NCBI GenBank assembly: GCA_009785655.1
Contig: WQVW01000014.1
Span: 1-14,184 of the forward strand
Direction: 5' to 3'
Length of the DNA stretch: 14,184 nucleotides
Source of the DNA: Oscillospiraceae bacterium
Lineage (GTDB): Bacteria; Bacillota; Clostridia; Oscillospirales; Oscillospiraceae
The notes under the pieces were generated by a model. That model did not search any database, was not told the origin of the DNA, and saw nothing but the letters and a program-made list of their open reading frames with translations. The position numbers and the translations under genes were made by a program. Of this stretch, positions 1-7,494 are shown piece by piece (position 1 is the stretch's first letter; each line of letters opens with the position of its first letter).

Positions 1-549
1 ATCGCGCGAAACAACACCGGCAATCGTATGCGGCCGGCCGCCTATCGTTATTTCAAGACCCGCAACACGCACAGAGCCGAATAACCGCCAGGCAAGTGCT
101 TCATCCAGCACCACACGATCTCTCATCAGGTCATTTTGGAAAATATAGCTACCATCCCGCAGATGCAACGGATGGAACAGGAAAAAATCCCCACCGACGC
201 CAAACGCTTGTACTGATGTCGATCCCCGTTCTCCGATGACAAAAACCTCACCCACAGCAGCCCACGCATCCGTGTAAAGCGTTCTGTCGTCTGTATCTTC
301 CAGGGACGCGGCGACCAACGCGGTATCTATCGACGCACGCAAGTGGTGAACGGCTTCTTCGTCGAATCTAAAACTATCCGGAATGAAGACCGACAGCTGC
401 GCAAAGCGTTCACCGCTTTGACCGGCCCAAGCCCTCGCGGCCTGTTGACTGCGGAGCATCCCCCGGATTGAAGCAGACGCAATCAGACACGCAAAGAAGG
501 CAAGCAAGAATAAGGCGTTCACCACGATAATCGGTATTTTCTTTTTCAA
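1..549 (-). CDS. MacB/FtsX-type ABC transporter permease, N-terminal part (truncated by window edge)
   Basis: The minus strand is open from a TTG at 547-549 to the left edge, giving 183 residues with no stop. The start reads LKKKIPIIVVNALFLLAFFACL: two lysines, then one membrane segment at about residues 5-25. An extracytoplasmic region follows that ends with the pattern of the MacB periplasmic core domain: a V-G-G-D-F-F stretch, a D-G-S-Y segment, RVVLDEALAWRLFG, then an ITIGGRPHTIAGVV strand. There is no ATPase domain before the membrane segment, so this is a stand-alone permease of the YknZ/FtsX kind, whose ATPase would be a separate gene. TTG is chosen because AGGTG lies 5 nt upstream and no ATG or GTG fits the frame. 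It follows the MacA-like gene, which is the usual partner. The substrate cannot be read; the three FtsX membrane helices expected at the C-terminus are outside the window. Confidence 0.8.
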   Translation of the reverse strand, partial: MKKKIPIIVVNALFLLAFFACLIASASIRGMLRSQQAARAWAGQSGERFAQLSVFIPDSFRFDEEAVHHLRASIDTALVAASLEDTDDRTLYTDAWAAVGEVFVIGERGSTSVQAFGVGGDFFLFHPLHLRDGSYIFQNDLMRDRVVLDEALAWRLFGSVRVAGLEITIGGRPHTIAGVVSRD

Positions 550-593
550 GTGAACACCTGCCTTTTTATTGTTTATAGGGCGCATGCCATGGG

Positions 594-691
594 CAAAACA
601 CCCGGCTGGAGCAGAGCCACCCTCTTTACTAAAGAGGGCAAGGGACGGAAGACGAGTCAGCCATCCCGCGCCGCAGGCGGCGGGTGTTTTG
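594..691. repeat. Palindromic intergenic element between the MacA-like and MacB-like genes
   Basis: An 11-bp perfect inverted repeat, CAAAACACCCG at 594-604 and CGGGTGTTTTG at 681-691, encloses a tight hairpin at 620-638 (CCCTCTTT, loop ACT, AAAGAGGG) and a GC-rich CCGC/GCGG segment near 670-682. The right arm begins 10 nt past the stop codon of the MacA-like gene. There is no T tract in the direction of transcription, so it is not a clear terminator. It could be a remnant of a mobile miniature repeat or an mRNA processing/stability hairpin inside the operon. Confidence 0.55.
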
Positions 692-700
692 TTCCCCGTC

Positions 701-2830
701 CTATGGGTTATCCACAAGCCTGATTTGCATTCCCGGTTCTATCGGCCTGGTTGAAGTTGTTATGACAAAATCCCAGCTTGATAGGCCGCCGGTGACTGCG
801 GTGCTTGTATCATCGGATGCCAGGATTATCACATCCACCCGCGTCGCGATGAAGCGATTGCCAAGCGGACTGTTCCTGGACATCACCACCAGCACAAAGT
901 CTCCGTTCGTATCGGATCTGATCGCGCTGTTTGGCACAATGACCTCAAAGTTCTCACTTCGTTGGCCGATAGTGACGTTCAGCTGTTGCCCGCTTTCCAC
1001 TGCGCCGGAAAGATCAAAGTCCAAAATCCTGCTTGCGGCCGGATTTTGCGGGTCATTTCTGATGCCCGCCAGTACAGCATTGATTTCTTCGCCGCCCCAC
1101 CAGCCTCTGCTGACCTCGGCGGAGTCTCCAATAGCCACCCTCCTGCTCTGCTCCAGCGTTACCGGGAAGCTGAGGGTGAAACCTCTATCCACGATCTCTA
1201 TGACCGCCAGCGGCATATCTCTCTGTGTCATATTGCCGGGAGAAATATTGATCTGTCTGACTATCCCACTCACCGGGGAGAGTACGGTCGCCCCCGCATC
1301 TTCCTCTTCAAGTCTGGTTATCTCTTCACGCTGTCTGCTGATTTGATTCCGAAGTTCACGCCGTTCCAACGCGGTGAGTGCATTGGTTATCCCATCTGCC
1401 CGCTGTGTCTCGGAAAGATCGAAAACCAGGTTTTCAAGCGTAGTTTGGCGGGTTCTGACAAGTTCATTTGCAGCCTGCCAAGCGGTTCTGTATCCCTGCT
1501 GTGTTGTCAGTGCTGCCTCAGCATTGGTCACGACTCGCTCTATCTCCGTGAGGGCTCGCTGCGCGTTTGTGCGTTCCACGTTGGCATGTGTAAATGCCGC
1601 CTCTGCGGTGGCGAGTATCGATTCGGCATCGGTCAGCACCCTTTGTGCATTCGTGAGTACCGAGTTGGCATTCGCCAGTGCCGTGTTGGCTGTTGTCAGT
1701 GCCGCCTGCGCCTCGTTGAGTGTCCTTATCAGCTGATTGCGGTCAGTTGAATGGCCGCCCAAAATATTTTGGCGATCCTGTTGGAGTCGGGATAAGTCCG
1801 TATTCAGAACGATTAGTTCATTGTCAATTCCTGTTATTGTCTCGTATGCAAGCAAGAGCAGATTTGGTGCTGTGCCCCCTTGGGCACGCAGCCATTGGGC
1901 ATAAGCGTCTAAATATATCGCCTCTCGCGCTGACCAGTCCGCCGGAAAACTGAAATGCGCTCTTGCATCTTCAACAAATTGTGCATAATTGTCTCTATGC
2001 GCTTCCCACGCGGCCGCTCTTTCGTTTTGTGTAATGGCTATCTCAAATTGTTTATCCGCAATTTGGCGATCTATGTTCGTAAGGTTTGCCCCTGCTTGCC
2101 CATCCAGCGCATTCTGTGCAGCTATCACCGCCGCCTGCCTCGTTTCCACGGTACCCTGTGCAGCAGTCACTGCGGCCTGCGCGGTGTTCCTCGCGCTCTG
2201 CGCGTCGTCTCTGACATCCCGGGCAGTGTTCCGTGTGGTCGTGGCGGACTCCACTGCAATTTCAGCATAATCCACCCTGGCCTCTGCAAAATCTGCCTCT
2301 GTCAACGCATTATGAACCGCTGCTTGCGCCGCAGTGATTTCCGCCGCACTATAGGGTATATCATTCAGCGCATCCCGCGCCTCGTTCAGCGCATCCCGTG
2401 CGACTTGGATATTGCGGTTTTCCCTATCATAATTTCCGTCCAATCCGGCTTCTATGACGCCGCGTTCATAGGTCAACAAAAGCGCGTCAAGCGCATCCCG
2501 CGCGTCGTCTAGCTCCTCACTGCCGGCACCTGCCAGCGTGAACAGCAAATCCCCGATTGAAACCTCGTGACCTAGGCGCACGTTTACCTCGTTAACCGTG
2601 CGGGTTTGGTTCAGCGTCACCTCAAAGCTATCATTAGGTGACACCGTACCCGAACCGCGTATTCTGGCGGTGATCGTGCCGGACATCGCATATTGCGCAG
2701 CCACCTCCGGCAACGCGCGATTCATGATCGTGTTAGAGAAAAAAGTCAGCACCAGCATCACTGCCAGAAAAGCAATCGCCGCATTTTTGACCCAGCCTCT
2801 CTTTTTTACAGTTTCTTCTTTAACCAGCAT
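701..2830 (-). CDS. MacA/HlyD-like membrane-fusion (adaptor) protein with very long coiled coil, 709 aa
   Basis: One membrane segment at about residues 17-31 follows a basic cytoplasmic stub (KKRGWVK). The biotinyl-lipoyl-like half motif comes next (about 58-100: GTVSPND, then VNEVNVRLGHEVSIGDLLFTL). A helical region rich in Ala, Asn and Thr spans about 105-500, and the second lipoyl half (SGIVRQINISPGNMTQRDMPL) begins near 510. The rest is a beta-barrel and membrane-proximal domain ending in GMQIRLVDNP. This order is that of HlyD/MacA/YknX adaptors, which couple a MacB-type permease to export or to cell-envelope work. Family members are usually about 350-450 residues; the extra length lies almost wholly in the coiled coil. 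Near-perfect heptads of the form L-T-x-A-x-x-x run from residue 371 to 447, and a second heptad set lies at about 194-242. The gene starts 7 nt after the upstream permease stop, with AAGGATAAAGGGAAG before the ATG. Its MacB-like partner follows. Function in export is inferred. Confidence 0.85.
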   Translation of the reverse strand: MLVKEETVKKRGWVKNAAIAFLAVMLVLTFFSNTIMNRALPEVAAQYAMSGTITARIRGSGTVSPNDSFEVTLNQTRTVNEVNVRLGHEVSIGDLLFTLAGAGSEELDDARDALDALLLTYERGVIEAGLDGNYDRENRNIQVARDALNEARDALNDIPYSAAEITAAQAAVHNALTEADFAEARVDYAEIAVESATTTRNTARDVRDDAQSARNTAQAAVTAAQGTVETRQAAVIAAQNALDGQAGANLTNIDRQIADKQFEIAITQNERAAAWEAHRDNYAQFVEDARAHFSFPADWSAREAIYLDAYAQWLRAQGGTAPNLLLLAYETITGIDNELIVLNTDLSRLQQDRQNILGGHSTDRNQLIRTLNEAQAALTTANTALANANSVLTNAQRVLTDAESILATAEAAFTHANVERTNAQRALTEIERVVTNAEAALTTQQGYRTAWQAANELVRTRQTTLENLVFDLSETQRADGITNALTALERRELRNQISRQREEITRLEEEDAGATVLSPVSGIVRQINISPGNMTQRDMPLAVIEIVDRGFTLSFPVTLEQSRRVAIGDSAEVSRGWWGGEEINAVLAGIRNDPQNPAASRILDFDLSGAVESGQQLNVTIGQRSENFEVIVPNSAIRSDTNGDFVLVVMSRNSPLGNRFIATRVDVIILASDDTSTAVTGGLSSWDFVITTSTRPIEPGMQIRLVDNP

Positions 2831-2837
2831 CTTCCCT

Positions 2838-3722
2838 TTATCCTTTCACCGAACCGGAGTGCATTATCCCCTCAACCAGGGCTTCCTCCCCGTGGAGGAA
2901 TAGTAATAGCGGCGGTATCATGTAAATCACCGCGACCGCGAAAGCAATGCCGACTTCACCCGCGTTGATTGTTGCCAGGTATACTGACAGCGGCTGTGTC
3001 GCCGCGTCCGGAAGCAGGATGATCGGCAGTTCAACCATGTTCCAATAATCGATAAACACCAGTATCGCAATGGAATACAGTGCACTGCGGCACTGGGGCA
3101 GGCAGATCTTTGAAAACACCTGCCATTCGTTTGCGCCGTCAAGCTTCGCCGCTTCAATCAGTGATGCTGGGATGCGGCGCATGAATTTTGTCAGCAGGAA
3201 TACGGAAAACGGCGCAAAGGCACCCGGGAAAATAATGGCCCACCGGGTGTTTAAAATGCCGACCCAATCCGCGACCAGAAAATTCGGCACCACCGTGACT
3301 TGATACGGCATCAACATCAGTATGATGTAAGAGAAAAACAGAACGTTTTTAAGCTTGCCTTGATATCTCGTAAAACTATATGACGCGAACGCCGCGATGC
3401 CCACCTGTGCGATAACGATCGGAATGACAAGTATGATTGAATTCCAGAATTTTAGCAAATATTCCGGACTGCGGAAAAGCACTGTTTCGTACTGACTGAA
3501 ACTCACTCTGTCAGGGATGAATTTTAGATTAACGCTGTCTCCCACATATGTGCTGCCACCGGGTCTCGCACTCTCTAAAACCATGCCGTAGTTGGCATCG
3601 ATTTCGCTTTGAGTCATAAAGGAGTTTGTGACCGTCAACACTGTCGGCAAAAGAAAGCCAATCGCAAACACCGCCGCTAACGCAAACAGTATCGCACGTC
3701 CGATAAGGTGCCCCTTCTTCAT
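2838..3722 (-). CDS. Carbohydrate-type ABC transporter permease, MalG/UgpE class
   Basis: The 294-residue protein has an N-terminal membrane helix (about 8-30), a long extracytoplasmic loop (about 35-85, including PGGSTYVGDSVNLKFIPDRV) and about five further helices. The cytoplasmic EAA loop that docks on the ATPase is clear: EAAKLDGANEWQVFSKICLP, with the invariant Gly and the closing I-x-LP pattern. The C-terminus HSGSVKG matches the GAVKG-like end common in MalG/UgpE/LacG permeases. It overlaps the preceding permease gene by 4 nt (ATGA), so the two are translationally coupled and probably form a heterodimer. The substrate is unknown; sugars or glycans are usual for the class. There is no ATPase gene nearby in the window, so a shared MsmX/UgpC-type ATPase or one encoded further left would be needed. 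Confidence 0.9.
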   Translation of the reverse strand: MKKGHLIGRAILFALAAVFAIGFLLPTVLTVTNSFMTQSEIDANYGMVLESARPGGSTYVGDSVNLKFIPDRVSFSQYETVLFRSPEYLLKFWNSIILVIPIVIAQVGIAAFASYSFTRYQGKLKNVLFFSYIILMLMPYQVTVVPNFLVADWVGILNTRWAIIFPGAFAPFSVFLLTKFMRRIPASLIEAAKLDGANEWQVFSKICLPQCRSALYSIAILVFIDYWNMVELPIILLPDAATQPLSVYLATINAGEVGIAFAVAVIYMIPPLLLFLHGEEALVEGIMHSGSVKG

Positions 3723-4612
3723 CCCTCCACGTCCTTTCCGAAGCGGTTCTCAATGATAAACAGCACCGCTATGATGATGACCATGGCCACAGCCATGATG
3801 ACCGCGGCGGACGCGAGCCGCTGATAATCCAATGATCTGAAGATGTTGTTCATAAAGTGTTGAAGCATGTACAATCCGCCATACGGGTAGTCCCCCGTCA
3901 GCAGATACGCTTCCCGGAACACTTTGAATGAGTTGATCAGTGAAAGGATGGTGACAAACAACATGGTCGGCGACAGATAGCGGAGTTTTACCGCAAACAG
4001 CTTATACAGCGGCCCCGCGCCTTCAACATCCGCCACCTCAAGCAGTTCCCGCGGAATATTACTCAACGCCGCCATGAATAATATCATGTTATAGCCAAGA
4101 TTTTTCCACAGAAACAAAATCACCACAACCAGCTGGTTATGTTCTGACTGCAACCAATCCAATCTCTCAACGCCAAAGCGCATCAGAAATTCGTTTATCG
4201 CACCGTCGAAGTGGAACAATACCTGCCATATCAGCACAACGGATGCCACCGGCACCATCAACGGACTCAGGAAAAATGTGCGGAACTGGCTTTTTAACGG
4301 TATCCGCGCTTCCAACAGAAGTGCCAGTGCCAGTGCCAGCACTACCGCCAGCGGCACGGCAATCACCGAAAATCGCAGCGTATTCATCGCCGCTGTCGTA
4401 AACGCCCGGTTTTGCAGCAGGGCAGTGAAATTATCTAAGAATACGAAGTTGCGCTGGATCGGGTTATCTATCAAGGAATAGTACACGATCACAAAAAACG
4501 GAACCATGTAGAACACTGCCACACCGATAAAACTCGGCGCGAGCCAAATCCAGCCGTTTATGTTATCGCGCGAACGCCTATTATAGCGTTTTATGTATTC
4601 TTTCAGCTTCAC
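3719..4612 (-). CDS. Carbohydrate-type ABC transporter permease, MalF/UgpA class
   Basis: The 297-residue protein has a basic N-terminus, a first helix with WLAPSFIGVAVFYMVPFFVIVYY typical of MalF/UgpA/LacF permeases, and about five more helices. The EAA loop is recognisable but degenerate: ELLEVADVEGAGPLYKLFAVKLRYLSP. It keeps the central Gly, but the usual EAA reads EVA and the I-x-LP end reads L-R-Y-L-S-P. The start is GTG at 4610-4612 with AAGGAG 7 nt upstream. It is separated from the solute-binding protein gene by 222 bp that hold a palindromic element, and it overlaps the next permease by 4 nt. It should form the translocation pore with that protein. The class is clear; the substrate is not. 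Confidence 0.9.
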   Translation of the reverse strand: MKLKEYIKRYNRRSRDNINGWIWLAPSFIGVAVFYMVPFFVIVYYSLIDNPIQRNFVFLDNFTALLQNRAFTTAAMNTLRFSVIAVPLAVVLALALALLLEARIPLKSQFRTFFLSPLMVPVASVVLIWQVLFHFDGAINEFLMRFGVERLDWLQSEHNQLVVVILFLWKNLGYNMILFMAALSNIPRELLEVADVEGAGPLYKLFAVKLRYLSPTMLFVTILSLINSFKVFREAYLLTGDYPYGGLYMLQHFMNNIFRSLDYQRLASAAVIMAVAMVIIIAVLFIIENRFGKDVEG

Positions 4613-4652
4613 CCGGTGTCTCCTTTATGCCATCATGTGGGGCATCCCCCTT

Positions 4653-4672
4653 CCCCTTCATGCGTGAAGGGG
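4653..4672. repeat. Perfect 8-bp hairpin in the binding protein/permease gap
   Basis: CCCCTTCA at 4653-4660, loop TGCG, TGAAGGGG at 4665-4672. It lies about 40 bp upstream of the first permease start in the reading direction. It has no T tract in either direction, so termination is unlikely. Together with the adjacent inverted-repeat element it makes almost the whole 222-bp gap foldable. Confidence 0.5.
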
Positions 4673-4708
4673 GCTTTGGACGTGGGGCGCGGGGGAACAC
4701 ACTTTACC

Positions 4709-4812
4709 TATGTATGGGCGGCCTGTGGCCGCCCACGGGTCTAAGAAATGCACTGCGTTCCAAAGACGCACGCAGTGAGGGGCTGCGGGCGACCACAGGC
4801 CGCCCCTACAGA
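4709..4812. mobile_element. MITE-like or REP-like element with about 26-bp terminal inverted repeats
   Basis: The left end (4709-4734) and the reverse complement of the right end (4787-4812) agree at all but about 3 of 26 positions, including the perfect 13-bp core GGGCGGCCTGTGG at 4716-4728 and its complement at 4793-4805. The left end is itself a 9-bp hairpin (TGGGCGGCC / GGCCGCCCA around 4724-4726). The interior holds CACTGCGT (4751-4758) pairing with ACGCAGTG (4770-4777). No open reading frame of its own can be supported. Small, non-coding and bounded by inverted repeats, it fits a miniature inverted-repeat element or a bacterial REP-type palindrome. Lying between a binding-protein gene and its permeases, it could also lower downstream expression, as palindromes in malE-malF-type gaps do; that role is inference. 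I do not see a convincing target-site duplication. Confidence 0.6.
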
Positions 4813-4834
4813 CCCTCTATAGATTTTCGTGCGT

Positions 4835-7189
4835 TTAAGTTTGCTCTGCTATGAAGATTGATGCACGGCTTTGGATCACTCTCGCGGCGTCTTGCGCGGT
4901 TCTCCGTCCGCTAAAGAAATCGGCCGCACCTTCGGTGATTATGTTCATCAAACTCTCATTATGGCCAGAGGTGCCAGACACTGCGTCTATCAATGCCATG
5001 ATCTGATCCACATCTTGCTGAGTTGCCGAGTACACATTGACCATCACACTACCCATGCCTGTACCCCACCGCGCAATTTCAACCTCATTGCCGTCCTCAT
5101 CAATAAAATACTCTGGTGTCATGGCTTCCTCAACCCGCTCATCGAACACGGCCCTGTTCGTTGGGAAGTCCCATTGCACATTCTCACGCTGCCACTCTTC
5201 TGTCAGTATGGTACGCAAGAATGCCCATGCACCATCGGGGTCTACGGCTCTGCTGGTTATCGCAAGTCCGGTGCCGGTTTGCAGGGTATGGCCGTCTCTG
5301 CCCTCAGTCGGAACTCCTTTGAAGACGATCTCACCGCCGAATATCGCCCGATCCAATTGGATACGTTGAAAATCATTCACCCACGTCGTCATCATCAGTT
5401 GTCTGCCGTCGGCAATTAGTTCAGGTGCTTCGATAAAATCATCCCAATCCATATTGGCCCAATCAATCTCATCCGGGAATGTGTATGCGAATTCAAGCAG
5501 CTGAATGAACTCGTCACTGTCAAAATGAGTCTCTCCCGCCGCCCAGTCGACATATTCATTCATGCTCATCATGATGAATTGTGTCAGGAAACTGTTTCTG
5601 TCGAATCCAAATCCCATCGGCATATCCGCTTGCGGATTGGCGTTGAGCACCGCTCTGAACTCACTCATGTTCCAGCCCATGCCCGCACCCAACACCGCAG
5701 GATTTCCGACCAACGTGGATATGCTGAAGGACGGGAATATCTGATAAAGGCCGCCGTCCACTTCGGTCGCGCGGAACACGCTTTCAATGAAATCGCCGCG
5801 GTTAAACGCCGGGTCTGCGTCAATAAACGGATACAAGTCTACCAGAAGTCCCCTCGCCACATATTGTTGGAATGGCATCATGCTCGACACGTTCAAGATA
5901 TCAGGCACCCTGCCGGCGATCAGCTCAGTGGTCAATCTGGTAAATCCGGCTGTCCAGTCATCCTGCGTGTTGAACTCTGAGAAATCGTTTACTTGTATAC
6001 GGTATGATGGGTTTGTTCTGTTGAAGTTCACCACCGCGTTACGCAGCTGCGAATCAAGCCCGACTGTTGCCATCGTGATGGTCGTTCTCGGCGGCAAGCT
6101 GTCGTAAGGCACTTGTGTAAGTATAATAATTTCAAATCTGGATTCGCCGGTCACTCTGTTCCATGTGCGGCTGGTAACCAATACACGGCCGTCCGGCAAA
6201 ACAACGACGCTTTCCATTCCCTCGCCGGCAACATCACTGCCGATCCAACTCAGCAATCGCACAGTTTCGCCCGTTTCAGTTTCAATACCAGACAAACCGA
6301 TACCATCATCGAAAATAACACTGTATTCCCCGCTGCCTGTGAAGATGCCGCGCGCGTTAACCGGTACCTCTATAATTTCTCCAAACTCTCTGGCCGCGAA
6401 ATCTATTTTTCGCAGTCCACGACCGGTTCCCATCCAACCAGAAAATGCGATGGAACCATCGGGCATCCTGATAAGCTGATCAATCCAGTTCTCAACCTCA
6501 AGCCGGAATTGCATTCTGCCGTCACTATTGAGTACATAGATTGCAGAATCTGCGGCGACGTAAATATTTCCATCTCCGTCAATATTAAAGGTTCTAAGGA
6601 AAAAATGGGGTTCATTGGCTATTTCGCTGATATCTACCGATAAAATCTCCGCGCCGGTGTTGTCCAGTTTGCGCAGCATCATGACGCTGCCGATTTCATA
6701 CTGATACTCCCATCGTTCCCATTCTTCTCCATCAAAGTCTTCCGGCAAGTTCATCCCCCAGAAAGAGCCGCTTTCCACAACCCAGAGGTTTCCGTCACCA
6801 TCAATGTGCAGACCATTTATATTCACACTGCCTGAGACATCTTCTCCTGTGGCACCTTCCGGCGGGGCTGGCTGGCTGTAGTTTGGCAGCTCCCGCAGAT
6901 TTGTGCCGTCGAGATCCATGGTAAAAATTGAACTTCTGGAAATTCTGTCTTCTTCTGAAAAATGCCAAGACGAGAAATACAATCTGCCGTTTGCATAAGA
7001 TAGGTTATCCATGCTCCTGATATCATCCGGAAGCGTTATATGCTCGGGCACGAAAACAAATTCCGGCGTATCTGCTGTGCGGCCTGGGTCATTGGCATTG
7101 TTCCTGTCGTTGTTGCAGCCTGCCAATACTGTGGCAAACAATATCACCGCTATAATTGCGGCTATTGGACGCATTACTCTTTTTTTCAC
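4835..7189 (-). CDS. Lipoprotein fusing a beta-propeller-like domain to an extracellular solute-binding protein, 784 aa
   Basis: The start is GTG at 7187-7189, with GAGGAGAAG 6 nt upstream. The longer frame back to 7258 lacks a ribosome site and would overrun the proposed promoter. The N-terminus VKKRVMRPIAAIIAVILF, then ATVLAGC, is a lipoprotein signal with lipobox L-A-G-C and lipid-bearing Cys25, so the protein is anchored outside the membrane. Residues about 30-365 carry spaced blade-like repeats: IDGDGNLWVV (about 128), IDGDGNIYVA (about 200), MPDGSIAF (about 240) and LPDGRVLV (about 328), as in NHL/SMP-30-type propellers. Residues about 367-784 look like a cluster-1 sugar-binding protein: TITMATVGLDSQLRNAVVNFN, then DILNVSSMMPFQQYVARGLLVDLYPFID, and the usual late GAWAFLRTILTEEWQ. 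Binding proteins of this class are commonly 400-450 residues, so the front half is an added domain. It heads the transporter operon. The ligand is unknown. Confidence 0.88.
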   Translation of the reverse strand: MKKRVMRPIAAIIAVILFATVLAGCNNDRNNANDPGRTADTPEFVFVPEHITLPDDIRSMDNLSYANGRLYFSSWHFSEEDRISRSSIFTMDLDGTNLRELPNYSQPAPPEGATGEDVSGSVNINGLHIDGDGNLWVVESGSFWGMNLPEDFDGEEWERWEYQYEIGSVMMLRKLDNTGAEILSVDISEIANEPHFFLRTFNIDGDGNIYVAADSAIYVLNSDGRMQFRLEVENWIDQLIRMPDGSIAFSGWMGTGRGLRKIDFAAREFGEIIEVPVNARGIFTGSGEYSVIFDDGIGLSGIETETGETVRLLSWIGSDVAGEGMESVVVLPDGRVLVTSRTWNRVTGESRFEIIILTQVPYDSLPPRTTITMATVGLDSQLRNAVVNFNRTNPSYRIQVNDFSEFNTQDDWTAGFTRLTTELIAGRVPDILNVSSMMPFQQYVARGLLVDLYPFIDADPAFNRGDFIESVFRATEVDGGLYQIFPSFSISTLVGNPAVLGAGMGWNMSEFRAVLNANPQADMPMGFGFDRNSFLTQFIMMSMNEYVDWAAGETHFDSDEFIQLLEFAYTFPDEIDWANMDWDDFIEAPELIADGRQLMMTTWVNDFQRIQLDRAIFGGEIVFKGVPTEGRDGHTLQTGTGLAITSRAVDPDGAWAFLRTILTEEWQRENVQWDFPTNRAVFDERVEEAMTPEYFIDEDGNEVEIARWGTGMGSVMVNVYSATQQDVDQIMALIDAVSGTSGHNESLMNIITEGAADFFSGRRTAQDAARVIQSRASIFIAEQT

Positions 7190-7253
7190 TATTTTCTTCT
7201 CCTCACAATCTAAAATCACGAATAAAAATGACTTGCAATTCATTGTGGTATGT

Positions 7254-7286
7254 ACCATATCATCATCTTATTATGAAGTTATTAAG
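7254..7286 (-). promoter_or_regulatory. Activator-type promoter of the transporter operon (site A plus -10)
   Basis: On the minus strand, site A reads CTTAATAACTTCATAATAAG (7286 to 7267), then 7 nt, then TATGGT (7259-7254) as a weak -10. No -35 hexamer is present at the usual distance; the 20-bp site occupies that place, as expected for an OmpR/PhoB-type activator. The two half-sites TTAATAA and ATAATAA are 11 bp apart. The predicted leader to the GTG at 7189 is about 60 nt. The layout is seen in the sequence; binding by the neighbouring regulator is inferred. Confidence 0.65.
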
Positions 7287-7300
7287 ACAATCCCAGTTAT

Positions 7301-7320
7301 TTTATTACGAAATCATTAAG
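7301..7320 (-). promoter_or_regulatory. Upstream auxiliary copy of the operator (site B)
   Basis: The minus strand reads CTTAATGATTTCGTAATAAA, 16 of 20 matches to site A, in the same orientation and 34 bp (about three helical turns) further from the transporter operon. No -10-like hexamer stands 7 nt beyond it, so it is more likely an extra binding site for the same promoter than a second promoter. Confidence 0.5.
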
Positions 7321-7350
7321 ATTAAGCCAAGCCATTTTGAAGGTATGACG

Positions 7351-7380
7351 AAAAAGGCGGGCATTATGTTCCGTCTTTTT
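7351..7380. other. Terminator-like hairpin between the divergent promoters
   Basis: AAAAAGGCGG (7351-7360) can pair with CCGTCTTTTT (7371-7380) across a 10-nt loop, with one G-T wobble, giving an A-rich and T-rich flanked stem typical of bidirectional intrinsic terminators. It lies upstream of both divergent promoters, so it would not end either main transcript. It might block stray transcription between them, or act in a longer leader of the regulator gene. The rest of 7387-7494 shows only weak short inverted repeats. Confidence 0.3.
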
Positions 7381-7494
7381 GATCGGAATCACCGTATGTG
7401 AATCATACTAGCATATCTTGTGCTTGTTTTCAATAGCTGCAGCAAAAAACACAAGATTTGGAGAAAAACATTCCGCGCAAATGATTTCCCTTAT

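Noticed and set aside
684..1750. Long plus-strand open frames (220, 262 and 120 codons) opposite the membrane-fusion gene
   Set aside because: They lie fully antisense to a convincing gene, have no ribosome site or family motif, and arise from its biased, repetitive codons.
4706..4815. ACC on both sides of the MITE-like element as a target-site duplication
   Set aside because: Three bases are too few and the right-hand boundary is uncertain by several bases.
4627..4854. 75-codon plus-strand frame in the operon gap
   Set aside because: It is a translation of the palindromic repeat element and reads like low-complexity sequence.
4871..6643. Plus-strand open frames of 100-182 codons opposite the solute-binding lipoprotein
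   Set aside because: Composition is unlike a protein, there are no motifs, and the opposite strand has a complete lipoprotein with domain signatures.
7417..7455. CTTGTG/CACAAG hairpin upstream of the response regulator
   Set aside because: The stem is interrupted and has no T tract; not strong enough to call a terminator or riboswitch.
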